Below, piece after piece: positions 1-10,185 of a DNA stretch of 64,000 nt. Origin of the DNA: Sepiola atlantica (lineage: Eukaryota > Mollusca > Cephalopoda > Sepiida > Sepiolidae); assembly GCA_963556195.1 (NCBI GenBank), contig OY744525.1, positions 63,405,633 to 63,469,632 of the forward strand, given 5' to 3'. Position 1 is the first letter of the stretch. Each line of letters opens with the position of its first letter. Below the pieces are notes generated by a model, which saw only the letters and a list, made by a program, of their open reading frames with translations, was not told the origin of the DNA and did not search any database. The position numbers and the translations under genes were made by a program.

Positions 1-396
1 AATTCATGAATATTTATTTACTCCTCTCCAGGAGTTAGGCACAAGGCCAGTTTTATCTTACTCCACAAATAAGATGTGACCTAAGGTCGGGTCAGGAAAG
101 TGGGTTTTTAAAAGCCAGCGCTCGAGAAGGTGAGCACTCTGGCCATTAAAAATTGCCTGGGCAGCCCGTTGGCATTCTCCGGTAGGGGCGCCTCAGGCAG
201 TAAGCAATAAACTTACTCCTCCCCAAATAGGGGAGGCGAAGCCTGGGAGGGTGAACTTCCTAAAACTGCACAGGACAGACCTATAGACCGGCGTAAATCA
301 AGCCTCGAAGGCCAAGACAATACGAGTCTATGGAGTTCAGTATCCATCGGAACAGATACTACACTTTGACCTTAGCCAAAAGGCCAAGACAATCCA
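1..396 (-). mobile_element. SINE with U2 snRNA-like head
   Basis: Read on the minus strand, the element begins near 394 with a segment closely matching the 5' end of U2 snRNA. It shows GGCCTTTTGGCTAAGGTCAA and then GTGTAGTATCTGTTC (plus 350-394), including the GTAGTA branch-site recognition block. The body that follows recurs on the plus strand at 19208-19522. The minus-strand 3' tail (plus 1-60) carries a 'ccttgtgcctaactcctgg' type motif and ends in AT-rich sequence at the window edge. snRNA-headed SINEs (SINEU class) are known in other animals; membership here is inference. It abuts a Helitron fragment, so it may be nested in it. Confidence 0.75.
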
Positions 397-745
397 TGAG
401 TCGCATACAAAGATTCGGCTTTTGATGTAAGCATGACACACAAACTCACACACACTATTGTATTAATATGTGTCTTCCCGGTCGTCCCCTCCTTACCTCT
501 CTTCCCCTTCCCCTCGAAATGTAGAAAAAAAATCTTAGAAGTTGGTTGGGATCGAACTATAAACCAGTCGGGCCGAAGTAAAAAATCCTACTTCGCTAAC
601 CGTTGCGCCAAAGGGAAATACTTGAAAATGTTCCGAAAATTAGGCGAGTTGATTGTTTTTCAAAATCTAGGTGCGGCACGCATGCGCAAAGCTTTTGCCG
701 GTAGCGTGACACACGAACACACACGCTATCGTATTAATATATAGA
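397..745 (-). mobile_element. Helitron 5'-end fragment, copy 1
   Basis: On the minus strand it starts with TC at 745-744, next to T746, followed by TATATATTAATACGATAGCG. The ~350 bp from 397 is colinear with 2350-2735 of the complete copy. It contains an inner echo of the end motif near 450-470. At about 545-615 (minus) there is a tRNA-like stretch with TGGCGCAACGG (A-box-like) and AGTTCGATCCC (B-box-like). The 3' half is absent; the U2-headed SINE lies where it would continue. Confidence 0.6.
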
Positions 746-1133
746 TTAACAAATTCTTAGCTGTTAAACAACATCATTTTAAAAGCTGTACGCGCATTGC
801 ACGTAATCACGTTCACGTGCAACATCTTGTCACCACAGACGTTCTTTTAAAAGTCGTAAATTACTAGCCGTTAAAATTAAACAGTAAAAGGAAGATTTGT
901 AAATATACAAAGACTTTCCCCTGCCTAATGATACTGTGATGACTCAAGTCAAAAGTAATTGCAAAAAAATGCAATAAAAAAATGGAACAAAAAACTCACA
1001 TAATTTGACCGAAATACTAAGTGGACTATACGAAAAAATATTTTTTTTAAAGTCTCATCAAACAAAAACACACCGTGTTTTTGCTTGATAGCATTTGCCT
1101 AAATGAAATGACGCTGCCTAAACAAACACACAC

Positions 1134-1136
<3 letters not shown>
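746..1136. other. AT-rich, nothing recognised
   Basis: AT-rich sequence with A/T homopolymers. No coding stretch, RNA-like fold or repeat family was recognised. Confidence 0.5.

Positions 1137-1203
<67 letters not shown>
1137..1203. repeat. (AT)n microsatellite
   Basis: About 33 uninterrupted AT dinucleotides. Similar tracts sit beside many of the SINE-like elements of the window. Confidence 0.95.
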
Positions 1204-1205
<2 letters not shown>

Positions 1206-1242
1206 ACAATGAAATAAGGAAAACCAAAATATTAATTAAATA

Positions 1243-1287
1243 TCCGTCTACGTTTCAGCTTTATTAGAAGGTTTCATCAAGACGGGA
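1243..1287 (-). ncRNA. Hammerhead ribozyme relic (PLE type)
   Basis: On the minus strand CCGTC precedes TTGATGA (canonical CTGATGA with C3 changed), then a stem-loop, GAAACGTA, then GACGG. CCGTC and GACGG can form stem I. ACGU is the tiny stem III usual in Penelope-like-element ribozymes. The C3 change predicts loss of activity. Confidence 0.4.
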
Positions 1288-1390
1288 GATTGAAGAAAAA
1301 GAAATACAGCAATAAGTACCAAAGTCTGAGAAATAAATGTGAGGGAGTACATAGCAGTTAGAACGCTGAGAAATGTGCTACAGCAGAACA

Positions 1391-1518
1391 GCCGATATAA
1401 GTTTGAAAAGTGAGCGTTCAGAAGTCAACGGTTTATATAACGTTCCATAGCACATAACAACAGATATAAGTTTGAAAAGTGAGCGTTCAGAAGTCAACGG
1501 TTTATATAACGTTCCACA
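1391..1518. repeat. 69-bp tandem duplication
   Basis: Two near-identical copies start at 1394 and 1463, each containing GATATAAGTTTGAAAAGTGA and ending 'tatataacgttcca'. Confidence 0.85.
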
Positions 1519-1856
1519 GAACGTTAGAAAAATAAATGAGGAAGGGGGGAGGGAAGAAAGAGAAAAATAAAAAATAATAAAAGTATGGATCGCAGAAGAG
1601 AAAAGATAGAAATATACATGTTGTGTAATTATGTATCACTGTGTTGCAAAAAATTATGTAAATGTATTTATTTGATTATGTAGTTGCTATTCCTAATAAT
1701 TCATATATAATTTGGTTGATCATAGGTAAATTCATAAAATTTATTTATCAACAAATGTAAGCTATTTAAATGTAATTTTATTATGTAACAATGTGTTGAA
1801 ATTAGTATTTTATAGTATATATTTAATTAGATAATAGCTAATTCTAATTATGTATA
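1519..1856. other. AT-rich, nothing recognised
   Basis: Purine-rich then very AT-rich sequence. The A at 1856 and the T at 2736 form the AT target dinucleotide of the adjacent Helitron. Confidence 0.5.
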
Positions 1857-2735
1857 CTAGCGGGACCCGTGTAAATTACACGGAATTTTTAAATTTTAAA
1901 ATTTTAATTTTTACTTACACCGTGTTTTGTTCGTTTTTTTAATTATTTCTTGAAAATAAAACTGAAAAAGTTGACGAAGTTATCGTCTGCCACACTGACC
2001 CTAACTCTAACAACGGTGTCAAAGTTAGCGCGGGTCCTAATGTAACAAAGCACCCTCTATTTGTTAGTTACACTTGCTTTATTATGAGCCCCCCCCCTTC
2101 TAGATAAGAGTGAAATAATTTTTTAAAATGGTAAGTCGTGTACGATGGACACTGCGCATATCTACTAAAAAAGGTTGATATGCCATCCGTTCAAAAAAAA
2201 AAAATAAATAAATAAATAAATAAAATAATACTGGCCCTCTCTACAACCAAAAGAAAACGTAATTAAATAGACAATGCTCTTAAAAACGCCAAAATAAAAA
2301 ACAAAAAATAGTTTTAAGTTTAAAGCAACACAAAAAAAGTACTTTTTAACCAGGTGAGTAGCATACAAAGATTCGGAAGGTCGTTGCTTTCGATGTAAGC
2401 ATGACACACAACATCACACACGCTATTGTATTAATATGTGTCTTCCCGGTCGTCCCCTCCCTACCTCTGTTCCCCTTCCCCACCTCTGTTCCCCTTCCCC
2501 TTAAAATGTAGAAGAAAAAAAATCTTAGAGGCTGGTTGGGATCGAACTATAAACCAGTCGGGCCGAAGTTAAAATTACTACGTCGCTAACCGTTACGCCA
2601 GAGGGAAATGGTTGAAAATGTTTTGAAAATAAAGCGACTTGACTGTTTTTTTAAATCTAGGTGCGGCACGCATGCGTAGAGCTTTTACCGGAAATGTGAC
2701 ACACGAACACACACGCTATCGTATTAATATATAGA
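1857..2735 (-). mobile_element. Non-autonomous Helitron, both ends present
   Basis: On the minus strand the element begins TCTATATATTAATACGATAG (2735 downward). It ends with a perfect hairpin CCGTGTAA-T-TTACACGG, ten bases and CTAG at 1860-1857. It sits between A1856 and T2736. TC start, 3' hairpin followed by CTRR and insertion into AT are the defining Helitron signatures. At 879 bp with no Rep/helicase reading frame it is non-autonomous. Its 5' ~385 bp match copy 1 (397-745), including the tRNA-like stretch near 2525-2605. A 12-nt motif GTTGATATGCCA plus A-rich run at 2174-2225 resembles a SINE tail, so a SINE may be nested inside. Confidence 0.8.
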
Positions 2736-2973
2736 TATTATATAAATATTCATAAGTATACTTAAAAAATAGTATCTATTATGTTTATGAGCTAATTAAA
2801 CGATGTATAATTAATATTGAGTAGAAACAAGTTATAATACATTGAAAGAGAAGTTGTAGGAAAGACCGAAGGAAAGGATGATTTAACTAAGTCAAATATA
2901 TCTGTAAGTTTAACGAAATTAAGGTAGATATAATGCAAAAAAAAACGCAGGTGGAGGATACGATCTGAGATGG

Positions 2974-3177
2974 TTATCCACGGTCAGAGATAAATTTATG
3001 CTCAGATAAAATAAGTTTGCTAATTAAAGGTGACAGATTATAGAAACCGTTACGCTGTTTGATGGTATTAGAATGTGTAATGAGTGCTGATTCCAGGAGT
3101 CTACGTTTAGACTTATTAGAGACAAATTTAATAATTTTAGCCTGTTCAAAATTTAAATCTACGTGGTAGAAAACATG
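2974..3177 (-). pseudogene. Penelope-like element, C-terminal fragment
   Basis: The last ~67 residues of a minus-strand open stretch include NFEQAKIIKFVSNKSKRRL, LESALI and GFYNLSPLISKLIL. This resembles the segment after the GIY-YIG domain in Penelope-like (PLE) polyproteins, where an 'ESALI' helix and a GFY/L motif are common. The upstream part of the frame (3178-3345) does not look retroelement-like. Assignment is from memory of family patterns only. Confidence 0.4.
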
Positions 3178-3479
3178 TATTATAACTTGAAAACGAGGCT
3201 GAAACTGCCAAGCGCTTAATGGAAGACTTTCAAAGAAAAAAATATATGCATAAAAAGAAAACAAAAACGAACAAACCGTAGCTGAAGAACTGTAAATAAA
3301 TATATTTTTATTTTTTGGTGGGCCAAATGAACCTTTGTCAATCAAATGTGTAGATGTAAATGTTTTGATTTGTTTGCGAAAATAATGTTGTTGTTTTTTT
3401 TTTTGATGGGAGGGGGTAACATTTTGTCAATTAAACAAAGAAAGAAATGAAAATGTTATGCTTTTGAATTAGTCGTTCC

Positions 3480-3720
3480 GGAGATTCGACGACCTGTCAC
3501 AGCTGATAATAATTCATTGTTGTTGCAATAGAACGCGGGTATTGTTTTCTTCCAAACATTGTCGGTTGCTTGCTATAGCCTGCTTGGCGAATGAATACTG
3601 CAACCTGATTGGTTAATACTTCGTCAGCTCTCGGGCGCTTCCGAGACCTGCTCGATCGTTGCCGAGGCGAAGTCACGGAAATCTGGTGTGTCAGCTATAA
3701 GAGTACCCTTTAAAAAAAAT
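3480..3720 (+). promoter_or_regulatory. GC-richer island with CCAAT and TATA-like motifs
   Basis: This ~240-bp patch is richer in GC and CpG than its AT-rich surroundings. It holds an inverted CCAAT box (CTGATTGGTTAAT, about 3605) and CTATAAGAG about 85 bp downstream. No transcript or exon was recognised. It could equally be a decayed transposon promoter. Confidence 0.2.
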
Positions 3721-4164
3721 ATTATTAGAAATTGTTTTAAAGCACAAATTTATTGAATCAAATTGTTTAATTTAAAAAATAATTAATTTAAAAAATACTA
3801 TTTTTTTTGTAAAAAAAAAACACATTTTAATGAGCATCTAAATAACTGCATTTAGAATCGTGTTCACTATATTTTATTTTTTTAATTGTTGATTTTATTT
3901 TAGGTACACTTTTTTTTCGATTTGAAAAACTTCAAATATTATCTTTTTACGACCTTAAGTGAGTTTAGGATTTTTTGTTTTACATTTTACACCATAAAGG
4001 GTGAATTTTGTTTAAAAACTATGTTTTCATTATTCCGTGTTTTATTTATTAAAATACACGATAGGGTGATTTTCTTTCTTTTTTTTTTGTAAAAAAAAAG
4101 ACTAATACATTTTACTGAGGAATTAAATAAAACAACTAGCAAAAATGATTTTTTCATCTACTTT
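3721..4164. other. AT-rich, nothing recognised
   Basis: Dominated by T and A runs; no gene or repeat family was identified. Confidence 0.5.
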
Positions 4165-4600
4165 ATGGTTATCATTAAAAATATTATACATAAATATATA
4201 TCCCCTGTAGATAACGACTTTAAAATTAGATTTATTATTTACTATAAAAGGTTGAAAACTAGCAATTTACTAATAAAAAATAATTCTACTGACAATGGCT
4301 TTCTAAAAACAAGTAATGCCATATACGTGTTTAAATGTCCTATCGGAGAATGTGTCTCCGCCAACAACACATATATTGGCATGACTAGAACCAGTATTTC
4401 ACGTCGATTAACTTGCCACCTGACCTCCCCTCAAAGCTCCATTTACAAACACCTTACAGCACGTAACTCTCCAAAGATAATTTTAGAAATATATTAAACG
4501 GTAGTACATCCATCCTTGCTGTGTCATTTTGCGGTATTCGCCTCCCCATAATGGAAGCGTTGTTCATTTAATTAAAAAAGGCCCAACATCAACCACGCCC
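4165..4600 (+). pseudogene. Penelope-like element, GIY-YIG endonuclease fragment
   Basis: The 110-residue frame contains NAIYVFKCPIGECVSANNTY, then YIGMTRTSISRRLTCHL and a downstream SIYKHL. The spacing fits the PLE-type GIY-YIG nuclease: degenerate GIY at 'AIY', a CP-containing insert, YIG, an arginine-rich helix (TSISRRL) and a conserved His. The homology appears to continue past the stop at 4497 in another frame (LPIMEALFI), implying a frameshift. No reverse transcriptase precedes it. PLEs use this nuclease for target nicking; this copy is 5'-truncated and broken. A decayed hammerhead motif follows at 4706. Confidence 0.75.
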
Positions 4601-4705
4601 GTTATGAGGGGTGCGAAGGCGTGTTGAAATGCTGTTGAATGTTTTTAATCACATGGAAACGTCTTCTTAAATAAATTCACCAATTTTATTTTGCATTGAT
4701 CAATC

Positions 4706-4745
4706 ATCCGCCTGAAGACGACCAATGATGGTCGATAACGTTTGC
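4706..4745 (+). ncRNA. Hammerhead ribozyme relic downstream of PLE
   Basis: CTGAAGA (fits CUGANGA) is followed by a perfect 5-bp stem II (CGACC / GGTCG). It should be followed by GAAA, but the sequence reads GATAAC, a one-base insertion in the core. Its position just after the GIY-YIG fragment matches the ribozymes of PLE terminal repeats. Confidence 0.45.
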
Positions 4746-4910
4746 ATCAAATATGGAGATTTCCTACACTCCTTGGTTAATAGAACAAGATCTATCATTT
4801 GACGAATAGAAAGATTGGATCACAAAAGGAATAAACAGAAGTTGGCACTCCTGTTCAACCAGATATGTATAAAAGAAGGATTGTTGCCTGATTATAGAAT
4901 ATATTATACA

Positions 4911-4919
4911 ATATATTAT

Positions 4920-4970
<51 letters not shown>
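4911..4970. repeat. (AT)n microsatellite
   Basis: Nearly pure AT dinucleotides with one AA interruption near 4930. Confidence 0.95.
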
Positions 4971-4973
<3 letters not shown>

Positions 4974-5445
4974 GTGATTAATTTCAGCTGACTACAATTT
5001 ACTGAGAAGTAAGTTTACATGTTGACTATTTCTTATTTGTGTTTACAACACAACTCCTAATTTGATAGAAATGTATAATTTCGTTTTATGAACTATTTGT
5101 CCCCTTTTCGTCCTCATAAAGTTCACAAGAAACTGTATTATTTATTGTGAACTTCACAGGGAATTCAATAAGAGCCTCCTGGTAATTAGATGTAAGGAGA
5201 ATTAACACGGCTGATATTTGAATGAGAGAAACATAGATTAGTAGAAGTTGACATCAAATGAAATGCGACTTTGTTATTTGTTTACAATAGAGTGTGTCTA
5301 GATTAAAAGCCGCACTGTGTGCATATATCGCTTGCTCATGTGGAGGGATATTCTGACCCATATACCAAGGGTTTATAATAACAAATGAATTTAAATGAAT
5401 GAAAAATGTAAGCAATAAAATCTATAAAAATATAACTATCACATG
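4971..5445. other. Unclassified sequence
   Basis: AT-rich sequence without a recognisable gene or repeat. Confidence 0.4.
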
Positions 5446-5482
<37 letters not shown>

Positions 5483-5496
5483 TAACAATAATGATG

Positions 5497-5562
<66 letters not shown>
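5446..5562. repeat. (TAA)n trinucleotide repeat
   Basis: About 38 TAA units with a few C/G interruptions, abutting the 5' side of the LINE fragment that follows. Confidence 0.95.
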
Positions 5563-5599
5563 TAACTGATTTAGCAGACTAAGCAGAAAAGAGACACAT

Positions 5600-5965
5600 G
5601 GAAACACCTTGAAATGGCTCAGAAAAAGACACTTGAACAGAGAAATGGTGTCACTACTGACAGCTGCACAGAACAACGCAATCATAACAGATTATATCAA
5701 AGCCAAAATAGACAAAACACAAGAAAAAAGTAAATATAGACTCTGTGGACAAACAAACGAAACAGTGAATCACATAATAAGTGAATGCAGCAAATGAGAC
5801 AAAATAGAATACAAAAACAGACAAGACTGCATGGGAACTATGCAAACGTCTGCACATTGAAGATGCAGATAAATAGTCCAGACACAAAACAGAGACAGTA
5901 TTGGAAAATGAAAATCACAAACTCCCCTGGATGTAAGAACAGACAAATTCATTTGAGCAAGAAAA
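5600..5965 (+). pseudogene. LINE C-terminal fragment with Zn-knuckle (family A)
   Basis: The frame contains RHLNREMVSLLTAAQNNAI, YIKAKIDKTQEKSKYRLCG and ETVNHIISECSK, then breaks. This is the C-terminal segment of a family of non-LTR retrotransposon ORFs with a CxxC...H....C cluster (RLCGQ...NHI..C). Here the first Cys is replaced (KYRLCG versus KCRLCG at 13246-13779), so metal binding is probably lost. Homology continues in other frames to about 5965. Related fragments occur at 7375, 10843, 11998, 12945 and 20545. Confidence 0.7.
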
Positions 5966-6009
5966 CTCGACATAATAGTAGTCAAGAAAAAAGAAAAAAA
6001 GCCGCCAAA

Positions 6010-7330
6010 TCGTAGATTCCTTTTTTATTAACTTTCATTCCCCCCAAACAAGGCACGTTGCCGCTGAAATGTAAGGGCCTACTCTGAATTAAGGGCCAGA
6101 TATATAGAGGCATGCTAAATATGGAGTTTTGAAGCAAGATGTTTTTATTCACATTACATTTAAATTTCTGCATGTTGGTACAGTCAGGGTAACAGAGAGC
6201 AGGGAGGGAATTCCAAAGGCTAGTAGTTTTGGAAAAGAACCTATAAGAGTACAAAACCTTCTGGCATCTGGGAACTTCTACAGTGAAGGGTGGGATTTTG
6301 CCGACTGACGGGTCAGTCGGGTGTATTTACGTTGAGATGGCACTAGTGCCGCAAGTTCATCATTCTATTGAAGTACTTGCAAAACAAGCACAGGGATGAA
6401 ACAGAGCTTGTTATATAGTGTGGCACCTATTAGATTAGAGACTCTATTTTTTAACCCTGTCCAAGAGAGAGAGGCTAATGGTTGGTGCACCAGCCTAGAT
6501 GTGACAACAATACTCTATTCATGGGCGAATGATAGCTTCGTAGAGATATAGGATACTGGCAGGTGTGAGAAGTCTTCAAGCATGGTAGAGGGAGCCCACC
6601 TTCTTTGCAGCAGCCTAGGCAATGTCTTCTATGTATTTGTTCCAATTCATATTGCCTGTGAATGTTAGGCTGAGTAGTTTGAATGATGGACTCTCAGGTA
6701 GAGTACTATTAGCCATGGCAATCGGTGTTTAAAAAGGTTTCTTATAATTGTTAATGCAAAGGAATTTTGTTTTAGTAGCATTAAATGTTAACATCTATTT
6801 ATGTCCCCATTAAACTACAGACTGGATGTCATTTTCTAAGAGGTTCATCCATTGCCTTGGATGTGTGTGTGTTCGGTTTTGCCATATGTCAAGAATAGAG
6901 CATGGTGTCGTTAGAAAATATATCCATCTCAGACACAATTGCATCAGGGAGGTCGTTTATAAAAATCAGGAATAATAACGGTCCAAGGATTGACCCCTGA
7001 GGCACACCCGCATTAATGTCATGTTTGTTAGATGTATGGTTATCAAGAACAATCTGGAGCTTTCTTTTGGCTAAGAAGGATTTAATTAGATTAAATATTC
7101 GTCCAGTAATACCGTACAATTGAATTTTCATGAGAAGACCGTTCGTGCCAGTCTTTGCCAAGGGCTTTCGATATATCAAACGCTACTGCCCTAGCTTCAC
7201 CAGCCTTGTCCAGTGTATGGTATATGTGTTCAGAAATGACCGCAGTAGAATGGGCTTGCCTAAATCCATACTCTTGGTCAGAAAGAAATTTTGTATTAAC
7301 GAGATAGTGGACTATCGCTAAATTGAGTAA
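6010..7330 (-). pseudogene. LINE reverse transcriptase fragment (family B)
   Basis: Minus-strand residues LLMKIQLYGITGRIFNLIKS and GVPQGSILGPLLFLIFINDL belong to a non-LTR reverse transcriptase. The catalytic box reads FSND instead of FADD, a disabling change. Upstream (7180-7330) a further RT piece (ALDISKAF-type) is frameshifted. The 3' part (6010-6880) aligns by eye with the 3' region of the copy at 25545-28380 and with 33540-34068, ending at 'tttaacttt...ccccaaacaaggc' (plus). This copy is 5'-truncated. Confidence 0.8.
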
Positions 7331-7374
7331 TGATTAATTGATTTAATCGATTAAAGATTCCGCCGTCCCAGCAT

Positions 7375-7990
7375 ATAACAGGGTGAAGATCAAGACGGTA
7401 GAAAAACGAAGCAAATGCATGAACTTGCCAGAAAACTGAAAAGATTTTGGAATATTAAGAAAATCACTATAATACCAATAATTGTAGGAGCACTAGGAAT
7501 AGTCCTGCAAAAACATGGAAAAAAGAGTAAAATAATTTGAAATCAAAGTGAAGATTGACACCGTAGCAGACAGAGCACTGATTAAACAACTGAAATAGGA
7601 AAATTCTTGAGTGCAGAAACTCACCTACATAACCAGCTATGGTCGACCAACCACAGGTAATTTTAAATAGTAATAAAACAATACAAAAAAGAACACTACA
7701 CGAATGCAAGGGAATTGAAACTCCTAAAACTTCCATAATCTGACCCCCACCCCCGAAAATATAATGTCGGTACTACACAAAATGGTTGTGAAGATTTAAG
7801 GAGGATGGAGAAGTCAAAGGGGGAAAGCACCATCCAGACCTCAACTGGACAAGTGCAGAGAGTACTGGTATATTTTGGAGGCTTTTTTCCACTCAAATTG
7901 TAGAGAAGGCTAACAGTCGTTGTCAGTGAGAATTTTTTTCTTTTTTCTAAAGAGTCACCACTTATCAAGGCCATATTACAGTCAGAACAT
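7375..7990 (+). pseudogene. LINE 3' fragment (family A)
   Basis: The segment starting 'agggtgaagatcaagacggt' matches the RVKI...ARELK...IPIIVGALG region of family A, broken by stops and frameshifts. It is followed by the shared 3' region with GAGAGTACTGG and 'ggaggctt'. No frame longer than ~90 codons survives. Confidence 0.65.
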
Positions 7991-8099
7991 CAGCTGTTGA
8001 TCTTGCAGGACGAAAACCATATTGTTTGTCACTGAGTAGGTTGTTTTTGCTGAGGTGATTGTGCCTAATTTGTCATATTGTATTTTATTTTTTCTCTAT

Positions 8100-8420
8100 G
8101 GCGAATAATGCAAAGTGTAGTATCTGTTCAAAATCTGTATATCTAACAAGAGATTTAGCTTCACAAACACAGTTCAATCTTTCGACTCTGTTTGGCCTTT
8201 TGGCTATGAGCAAATAGCGGTGTACCTTTTGGTTCTATACTTAATCTATTCTGTCCTCGGTCAGTGAAAGAGAAATCGTTCTAGAGTGGGGCAATTTTTA
8301 TTTTCGTCCAAATTCACAGTGCCCTTTTGGGGAAGCTGGATCTCCCTCACATTAAAAACTGACCTTGTGTCTAACTTTGCTCTCGTGGGGAGGCAAGTAA
8401 ATAGGGACTCAACGATGATT
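8100..8420 (+). mobile_element. SINE with two U2-like segments
   Basis: CAAAGTGTAGTATCTGTTC (8111-8129) matches an inner U2 segment. GGCCTTTTGGCTATGAGCAA (8194-8213) matches the U2 5' end and is followed by 'ttaatctatt' and 'gtcctcgg', which still resemble U2. The tail GACCTTGTGTCTAAC (about 8362) plus 'gaggcaagtaaata' is shared with elements at 1-396, 19208 and 24240. Two U2 pieces head to tail suggest a dimer or a SINE inserted next to another. Confidence 0.6.
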
Positions 8421-9118
8421 TACATACTGTAAAGACCACCAACCAACCAACAGCAAAGTATTAAAAAAAAGTTTAACAATTTAATACTAAAATGTTAATT
8501 TTTTCAGAATATATTAGATAGAGAAGCCATCAAAGGTTAAAACAATACTTTTAACTTTTTAAAAAGCAGCAGCAACCTTATGTAAAGTGATAGCTATTTT
8601 CCTCTTTATAATCTTTGTAAGGGTTGATATGCCATAAAAAAAATTCTTCATTTAGACTTTAACAGAAATTGAACATGCATAGGCCGTGCCTGCAGACAAA
8701 AGTCTGCAAGAATTTGTCCACAGAGCTTGCCTAAAGGTACACAAACGCTACCCCTCACCCCCTCACTTTTTCACCCCTCACCTTATCCGAGCACCTCGTT
8801 TCTTGCCTTCTATTGCATGAAATAGTTTCTCTGTGGTTACCCAACAAGAGGTCAGAATTCTGCTAACTGGCACCACCAGATGGCGACACTAGTCTTTCTT
8901 TACCTTTTCTTTTTTTGTTTTGTTTGTTTTTGTTGTGCTTTTTTTTATCGGATTTTTGATTTTCCCTCTTTTACGGAACAATAACCAGACAATGCTCCTG
9001 GCCTTTCCAAACCTCATGTGAAGTGCCTCAGAGGTTCATCTCATAAGAAAATATACTTGTATAGAATTCTATTTTTATTATTCAACTTATTATTTGTATT
9101 ATCGTTATTGTTGTATTT
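8421..9118. other. Unclassified, with SINE-tail motif
   Basis: GGGTTGATATGCCATAAA at 8626 matches SINE-tail motifs at 2174, 32666 and (minus) 37285. Otherwise nothing is recognised. Confidence 0.4.
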
Positions 9119-9186
9119 GATAGTAGTAGTAGTAATAGTTGTAATAGTAGTAGTAGTAGCAGTAGTAGTAGTAGTAGCAGTAGTTT
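9119..9186. repeat. (AGT)n trinucleotide repeat
   Basis: Interrupted AGT units with AAT and GCAG variants. Confidence 0.9.
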
Positions 9187-9269
9187 TATAATCATTAATT
9201 TTCTTCTTTTTTCTGTCGCAATTTTGTTCATGTTCGTTTGCATCTTCTTTATATTATTTCTTCATTTTG

Positions 9270-10185
9270 CATTCCAGCATCTTCTTCTTCTTTTTCTTCT
9301 TCTTCTTCTTCTCTTATTTGTTCTTATTTTTCGTCTTCTTCATCTGCTTTTATCCTGTTCTTCTTCATCTTATTATTGTTTTTCATCTTTTTTAGCTAAT
9401 TTTTCTTTTTCTGTCCTTCTTAATGTTATTGTTGCATCTCCTCTTTCTTCATTTTTTTTTTCATTTTCTTTTCATCTTTTTTATTTTGTTCAACTAGTTC
9501 TTTTTTATTTTTGAAAAATATTTTTTTTCATTTTCTTTTCAATCTAAAACTTCTTGTTCATTTTCTTTTTCACTTTGTTCTTCTGGTCTTTCATATTTTT
9601 TGTCTTCTTTTATTTCTTCTACTTATTCATTCATGTTGTCCTACATCTTTTCTTTGATTTTTTCCATTGCCCTCTTCTTCGCCTTTTTTTCTTCTTTGGT
9701 TTATTTCTTCTTCTTCTTCTTCGGTTCATTTCTTCTTCTTCTTCTTCTTTGGTTTATTTCTTCTTCTTCTTCTTTGGTTTATTTCTTCTTATTCTTCTTC
9801 TTTGGATTCTTTCTTCTTCTTCTTCTTCTTCTTCTTCTTTGGTTTATTTCTTCTTATTCCTCTTCTTTGGTTTATTTCTTCTTTTTCTTTAGTTTATTTC
9901 TTCTTTGGTTTATTTTTTCTTCTTCTTCTTCTTTGGTTTATTTCTTCTTCTTTAGTTTATTTCTTCTTCTTTGGTTTATTTCTTCTTTTTCTTTAGTTTA
10001 TTTCTTCTTTGGTTTATTTTCTTCTTCTTTGGTTTATTTCTTCTTTTTCTTTAGTTTATTTCTTCTTTGGTTTATTTTCTTCTTCTTTGGTTTATTTCTT
10101 CTTCTTCTTTGGTTTATTTCTTCTTCTTCTTTGGTTTATTTCTTCTTCTTCTTCTTTGGTTTATTTCTTTTTCTTCTTGTACATA
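9270..10185. repeat. 0.9-kb polypyrimidine tract, TTC-rich minisatellite
   Basis: The plus strand is almost wholly T and C. From about 9690 it is a variable tandem array of (TTC)n punctuated by TTTGGTTTATTTC. Open stretches reading poly-F/L/S in every frame are translations of the repeat. Long pyrimidine strands of this type can form triplex (H-DNA). A polypurine counterpart lies at 29285-30210. Confidence 0.9.

Noticed and set aside
350..394. A U2 snRNA gene
   Set aside because: Only about 45 nt of U2 are present; no Sm site or 3' stem-loops, and no proximal sequence element was recognised.
5422..5685. Poly-tyrosine open frame
   Set aside because: It is the (TAA)n repeat read on the minus strand.
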